Source: a virus. Taken from it: DNA of 26,104 nt. The notes below the pieces were generated by a model. The model made no database searches. It was not told where the DNA came from and was given only the letters and a program-made list of their open reading frames with translations. The position numbers and the translations under genes were made by a program. Location of the stretch: IMG/VR virus record IMGVR_UViG_3300043418_000102, positions 1 to 26,104 of that record; one strand, given 5' to 3'. Shown piece after piece: positions 23,880 through 26,104 of the stretch (position 1 is its first letter; each line of letters opens with the position of its first letter).

Positions 23880-24830
23880 TTAAGCGTTAGCGATTTGAAC
23901 AGTAGTGTTCAATGTCGGAGCATCAAGTGTCCAACGTACCATAGTACCGTCAGCAAATTCATAGCTGCCGCCGCCAAAGCGTGTCAACAATGCGTTGCGG
24001 CTTGTTAGCTTAGTAACGTAGTATGTGCAACCTGTGCTGTCTGTAGCAACAATACTCATTTCACCAACTGCCGATGGTGTAGCTGCAACCAACGAGCATA
24101 CTGCTGTACCTTCGCTAGTTGTAACGCGATAGCGGTGGCTACCTTTTTGTGCGTTAATGTCAGCGATCAAGCTGTTACCAGTTACATAAGCGTAAGCGAT
24201 AATAGCGTTTTCTTGGTTAGTTACAGAACCAACATCGCCACTGTCTGTAGTCAATGCCACTACACCTAGTGTAACTGACTGTGTTGGACCAGTTGCTGCT
24301 GTCGGAGCTGCTGTATAACCAGAACCGCTGTTAGTGATAACTGTTGATAGGGCTTCAAATGTAACAGTAATTTCTGCACCTGTACCTGCTACGCTGTTGC
24401 TTGTGCAGCTACGGCCACCAGTTGGTGTAGAAGGGAATTTTGCACCAGGCAATGCTTCAAAACTACCAACGCTTGCTCCAGTACCACTGAAGTTAACAGA
24501 TAAAATCTCGCCGCCTGTGTCAACTGTTGCAACATAAGCAATAGCAGATCCGCCTGCAGATGTTAAAGTTAACAAATCACCAACTACATAACCTGTACCG
24601 GCTGTAGTTACTGCACCTGTTTTTGCTTTTGATGTTACTGTGGCAGTAGCAGTCACGCCAGCTGGTAATGATGGTGCAGTAAATGTGAATACTGGACGAG
24701 TTGTGTATGCACCGCCGCTAACTGCTGCGCTTGCTACACCTTCACCGCCGATGCCATCATCTGCTGTGTAACCACCGTTTGTACCGATGTTACGGTTACC
24801 GAAAAATCTTTTTGCTAAAGGACGTCCCAT
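23880..24830 (-). CDS. Virion structural protein (GRPLAKRFFGN family)
   Basis: A 316-aa protein beginning MGRPLAKRFFGNRNIG, a start pattern typical of an abundant structural protein of T4-like cyanophages and related aquatic phages, whose exact place in the virion I do not know. The body is beta-rich and repetitive, with segments GGAYTTRPVFTFTAPSLPAG, AGTGYVVGDLLTL and NSGSGYTAAPTAATGP that look like one unit used twice or more. The last 100 residues (NAIIAYAYVTGNSLIADINAQKGSHRYRV to YEFADGTMVRWTLD) form a separate domain. I chose the ATG at 24830 because a strong AAGGAG lies 7-12 bases before it; an upstream in-frame start would add a basic stretch with no ribosome site. Neighbours are the desaturase upstream and the UUCG terminator downstream. 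Confidence 0.75.
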   Translation of the reverse strand: MGRPLAKRFFGNRNIGTNGGYTADDGIGGEGVASAAVSGGAYTTRPVFTFTAPSLPAGVTATATVTSKAKTGAVTTAGTGYVVGDLLTLTSAGGSAIAYVATVDTGGEILSVNFSGTGASVGSFEALPGAKFPSTPTGGRSCTSNSVAGTGAEITVTFEALSTVITNSGSGYTAAPTAATGPTQSVTLGVVALTTDSGDVGSVTNQENAIIAYAYVTGNSLIADINAQKGSHRYRVTTSEGTAVCSLVAATPSAVGEMSIVATDSTGCTYYVTKLTSRNALLTRFGGGSYEFADGTMVRWTLDAPTLNTTVQIANA

Positions 24831-24868
24831 TTTGTTTCTCCTTAAAAATGTGAATAGCGTTCTAGGCC

Positions 24869-24890
24869 TACGCAGTTGGGTAACTGCATA
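24869..24890 (-). other. Hairpin in the leader of the GRPLAKRFFGN gene
   Basis: GCAGTT and AACTGC pair around a 4-base loop, with TA/TA pairing outside one mismatch. No T run follows, so it is unlikely to be a terminator. It lies between the desaturase stop and the AAGGAG site and could stabilise the mRNA or mark a processing site. Confidence 0.4.
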
Positions 24891-24914
24891 AACTCTCAAT
24901 TAAGAGCGAACATA

Positions 24915-25784
24915 CTATTTACCGTTTTTCTTAAACAGTAGCTTAAAGTGGCTCCAAAATGGATTGTTTAATATGTGTATACCGCCAATGATCTTTCTGT
25001 CGGGATGTAAGAGAGGAGTTACCTTAGACAGCTTTGACCAATGTATACCAGGCTTGTGGTGATGCTCTTGGTGATATCCTGCACCAAACCCAAATATGTT
25101 GTACCATGTGCTGTAAATACCAACGCTGTCTTGCGTAGTATCGCCGCGCCTATCTAATACTCCCCAATGCTCGCCATAGCTGTTTGCGTTGTTAACAAAA
25201 TAAGCAAGGAAGTAAACAAGAAGCAAGAATACACCGTAGACTGGATTTATTAACGCTATACTCAACCAGTACACTCTAATAGCCCACTGCTCTCTACGGA
25301 ACCACGTGTATAATTCTTTAACTTTTAAAATATTAGGCACTACTTGCATCCATGCCCACTTAATATCACTGTGTACTGTAGATCTCCAGCAATAGATCCA
25401 AAAATTTGTAGGCTCATCAGTCTTGCTAAACTTATAAACAGACACTGGATCATTGGTGCGAAAATTAACTGGCTTGTCATTTACATACTTGTGATGCAGT
25501 AAGTGGCTATGTCTCCATAGCTGGACTGGGATACCCGACACTGCACTAACAAATAATTCATATATTCTGTTAGCCTTTGTTGATACAAATATGCTCCAAT
25601 GAGCATGATGGTGCAAACATGTGTTTTGCACATTAACAATAAACCAAACGTGGAATATGCTAATTATCATCCACGACCATAATGGCAAGTCCATAGATGC
25701 AACGAAGTACGGAATAGACCCCACCAACAGTAGATTTAAAATTAAAAAAGCGTCCAATGGAGAATATCGAAAAATTTGTTTCAT
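24915..25784 (-). CDS. Membrane fatty acid desaturase / hydroxylase family
   Basis: A 289-aa integral membrane di-iron enzyme that would introduce a double bond (or hydroxyl) into an acyl chain or similar lipid. The histidine boxes are complete: HxxxH within NTCLHHHAHW (His58-His62), HxxHH in HSHLLHHKY (94, 97, 98) and HxxHH in HQEHHHKPG (238, 241, 242), plus GEHWG (204-208). Hydrophobic segments lie at about 10-30, 34-52 and 172-200. Start is taken as the ATG at 25784; an upstream TTG at 25829 lies inside the terminator stem. No ribosome site is visible, but AGTAAATA lies 5 bases before the ATG. It sits between capsid and structural genes, suggesting late expression. Desaturases are known in some cyanophages; the electron donor would come from the host. 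Confidence 0.85.
   Translation of the reverse strand: MKQIFRYSPLDAFLILNLLLVGSIPYFVASMDLPLWSWMIISIFHVWFIVNVQNTCLHHHAHWSIFVSTKANRIYELFVSAVSGIPVQLWRHSHLLHHKYVNDKPVNFRTNDPVSVYKFSKTDEPTNFWIYCWRSTVHSDIKWAWMQVVPNILKVKELYTWFRREQWAIRVYWLSIALINPVYGVFLLLVYFLAYFVNNANSYGEHWGVLDRRGDTTQDSVGIYSTWYNIFGFGAGYHQEHHHKPGIHWSKLSKVTPLLHPDRKIIGGIHILNNPFWSHFKLLFKKNGK
24916..24923 (-). promoter_or_regulatory. Late-promoter-like GGTAAATA before the GRPLAKRFFGN gene
   Basis: GGTAAATA followed by GTATGT overlaps the desaturase stop codon and lies 85 bases before the structural gene. It shares the TAAATA core with the other candidate late promoters and would give the structural gene its own transcript. Confidence 0.3.
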
Positions 25785-25789
25785 ATTAA

Positions 25790-25797
25790 TATTTACT
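25790..25797 (-). promoter_or_regulatory. Late-promoter-like AGTAAATA before the desaturase
   Basis: AGTAAATA followed by TTAATA lies 5 bases before the desaturase ATG and after the strong terminator that follows gp23. A promoter is needed here if the terminator is efficient, but the very short spacing implies a leaderless mRNA. Confidence 0.3.
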
Positions 25798-25817
25798 AAT
25801 AAAGTGGTGTAGTCGTA

Positions 25818-25843
25818 AAAAAGCCCCAATTAAGGGGCTTTTT
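25818..25843 (-). terminator. Rho-independent terminator after gp23
   Basis: A perfect 10-bp stem AAAAAGCCCC / GGGGCTTTTT with a 6-base loop, followed on the minus strand by a sixth T. It lies 34 bases after the gp23 stop and should end the capsid transcript. Sequence symmetry allows action in both directions. Confidence 0.9.
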
Positions 25844-25848
25844 GAGGG

Positions 25849-25868
25849 ACAGCACCTTGCGATGCTGT
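25849..25868 (-). other. Second hairpin between gp23 and its terminator
   Basis: ACAGCA and TGCTGT pair around an 8-base loop, immediately after the gp23 stop and just before the main terminator. It may protect the capsid mRNA 3' end or assist termination. Confidence 0.4.
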
Positions 25869-25877
25869 AGGTAGATA

Positions 25878-26104
25878 TTACTGGAAGCTCAAGTTGCTTA
25901 CAGCGATTTCTGCCAAGTAGTCACCAGCGTTGCCCAAAGAGCTAGCTGTGTTTGTCAACTCAACATAACCGTAACGTGTCATGAAGCCAACTACTGGTTC
26001 GAATGTGCTTGGGTCTAGAACAACACCAGAGCTCATCAATGGTACGTATGGGCAATAGAACGCTGCTGCATCAGCTTCGCTCGAACCTTTGTAACCAACC
26101 AATA
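25878..26104 (-). CDS. gp23: Major capsid protein, gp23-like (C-terminal part)
   Basis: The last 74-75 residues of a T4 gp23-type major capsid protein; the gene continues beyond the right edge, so the start is not in the window. Recognisable are VGYKGSSEADAAAFYCPYVPL, MSSGVVLDPSTFEPVVGFMTRYGYV and the C-terminal strand EIAVSNLSF, which follow the conserved end of gp23 in T4-like phages. In T4 the protein is cleaved at its N-terminus and assembles as HK97-fold hexamers. The stop is followed by a hairpin and a strong terminator, as fits a very highly expressed late gene. Confidence 0.9.
   Translation of the reverse strand, partial: LVGYKGSSEADAAAFYCPYVPLMSSGVVLDPSTFEPVVGFMTRYGYVELTNTASSLGNAGDYLAEIAVSNLSFQ

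Noticed and set aside
25785-25829. Upstream TTG start for the desaturase
   Set aside because: The codon lies inside the terminator stem and has no ribosome site; the ATG at 25784 starts just before the first hydrophobic segment.
25980-26000. GGTTCGAAT resembling a tRNA T-arm
   Set aside because: It lies inside the gp23 reading frame and no acceptor or anticodon stem can be built around it.

Overview
This window is part of a tailed-phage genome of the T4-like myovirus group, most like those of aquatic hosts such as the marine cyanophages. Three T4 hallmark proteins support this: a neck protein (gp14-like), the tail-sheath stabiliser (gp15-like) and the C-terminal end of the major capsid protein (gp23-like). 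The aquatic assignment rests on the long repeat-rich fibres, a small structural protein beginning GRPLAKRFFGN, and auxiliary genes (tryptophan-halogenase family, 2OG-Fe(II) oxygenase, fatty acid desaturase). The host cannot be named. I see no tRNA, CRISPR array, integrase or transposase.

Layout. Positions 1-3473 read on the plus strand: a late-promoter-like motif, gp14, a GIY-YIG homing endonuclease placed between gp14 and gp15 with a 1-base TAATG overlap at each side, gp15, and a Nudix hydrolase that starts inside gp15. Everything from 26104 down to 3468 reads on the minus strand: the gp23 C-terminus, a strong terminator, a fatty acid desaturase, a structural protein, a UUCG-loop terminator, then a run of about 20 kb starting from a second late-promoter-like motif (23806-23813). 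That run holds three small structural proteins, three very large fibre proteins (677, 1668 and 1347 aa), a fibre with a C-terminal S74 chaperone-protease domain, three tandem glycine-rich paralogues and a tail-assembly-chaperone-like protein. It ends with four closely packed enzyme-like genes: a U32-peptidase-like protein, a 2OG-Fe(II) oxygenase, a flavin-dependent halogenase and a Rossmann-fold DUF115/GT42-like protein. The two operons converge and overlap by the 6 bases TTATAA.

How the genes may work together. The minus-strand run looks like a host-recognition module built from shuffled, repeated fibre segments. Several segments recur in different genes, so exchange between fibre genes appears to have shaped it. 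The enzyme group lies in the same transcription unit as the fibres and has at least two oxygen-using redox enzymes with intact catalytic motifs. It could modify virion proteins, host metabolites or cell-surface compounds; the sequence does not say which. No stretch above 300 bases lacks a gene. The only real intergenic gaps (15249-15290, 20298-20378, 23787-23879, 24831-24914, 25785-25877) hold promoter-like motifs, hairpins and terminators, apart from 15249-15290, where I see only AT-rich sequence.
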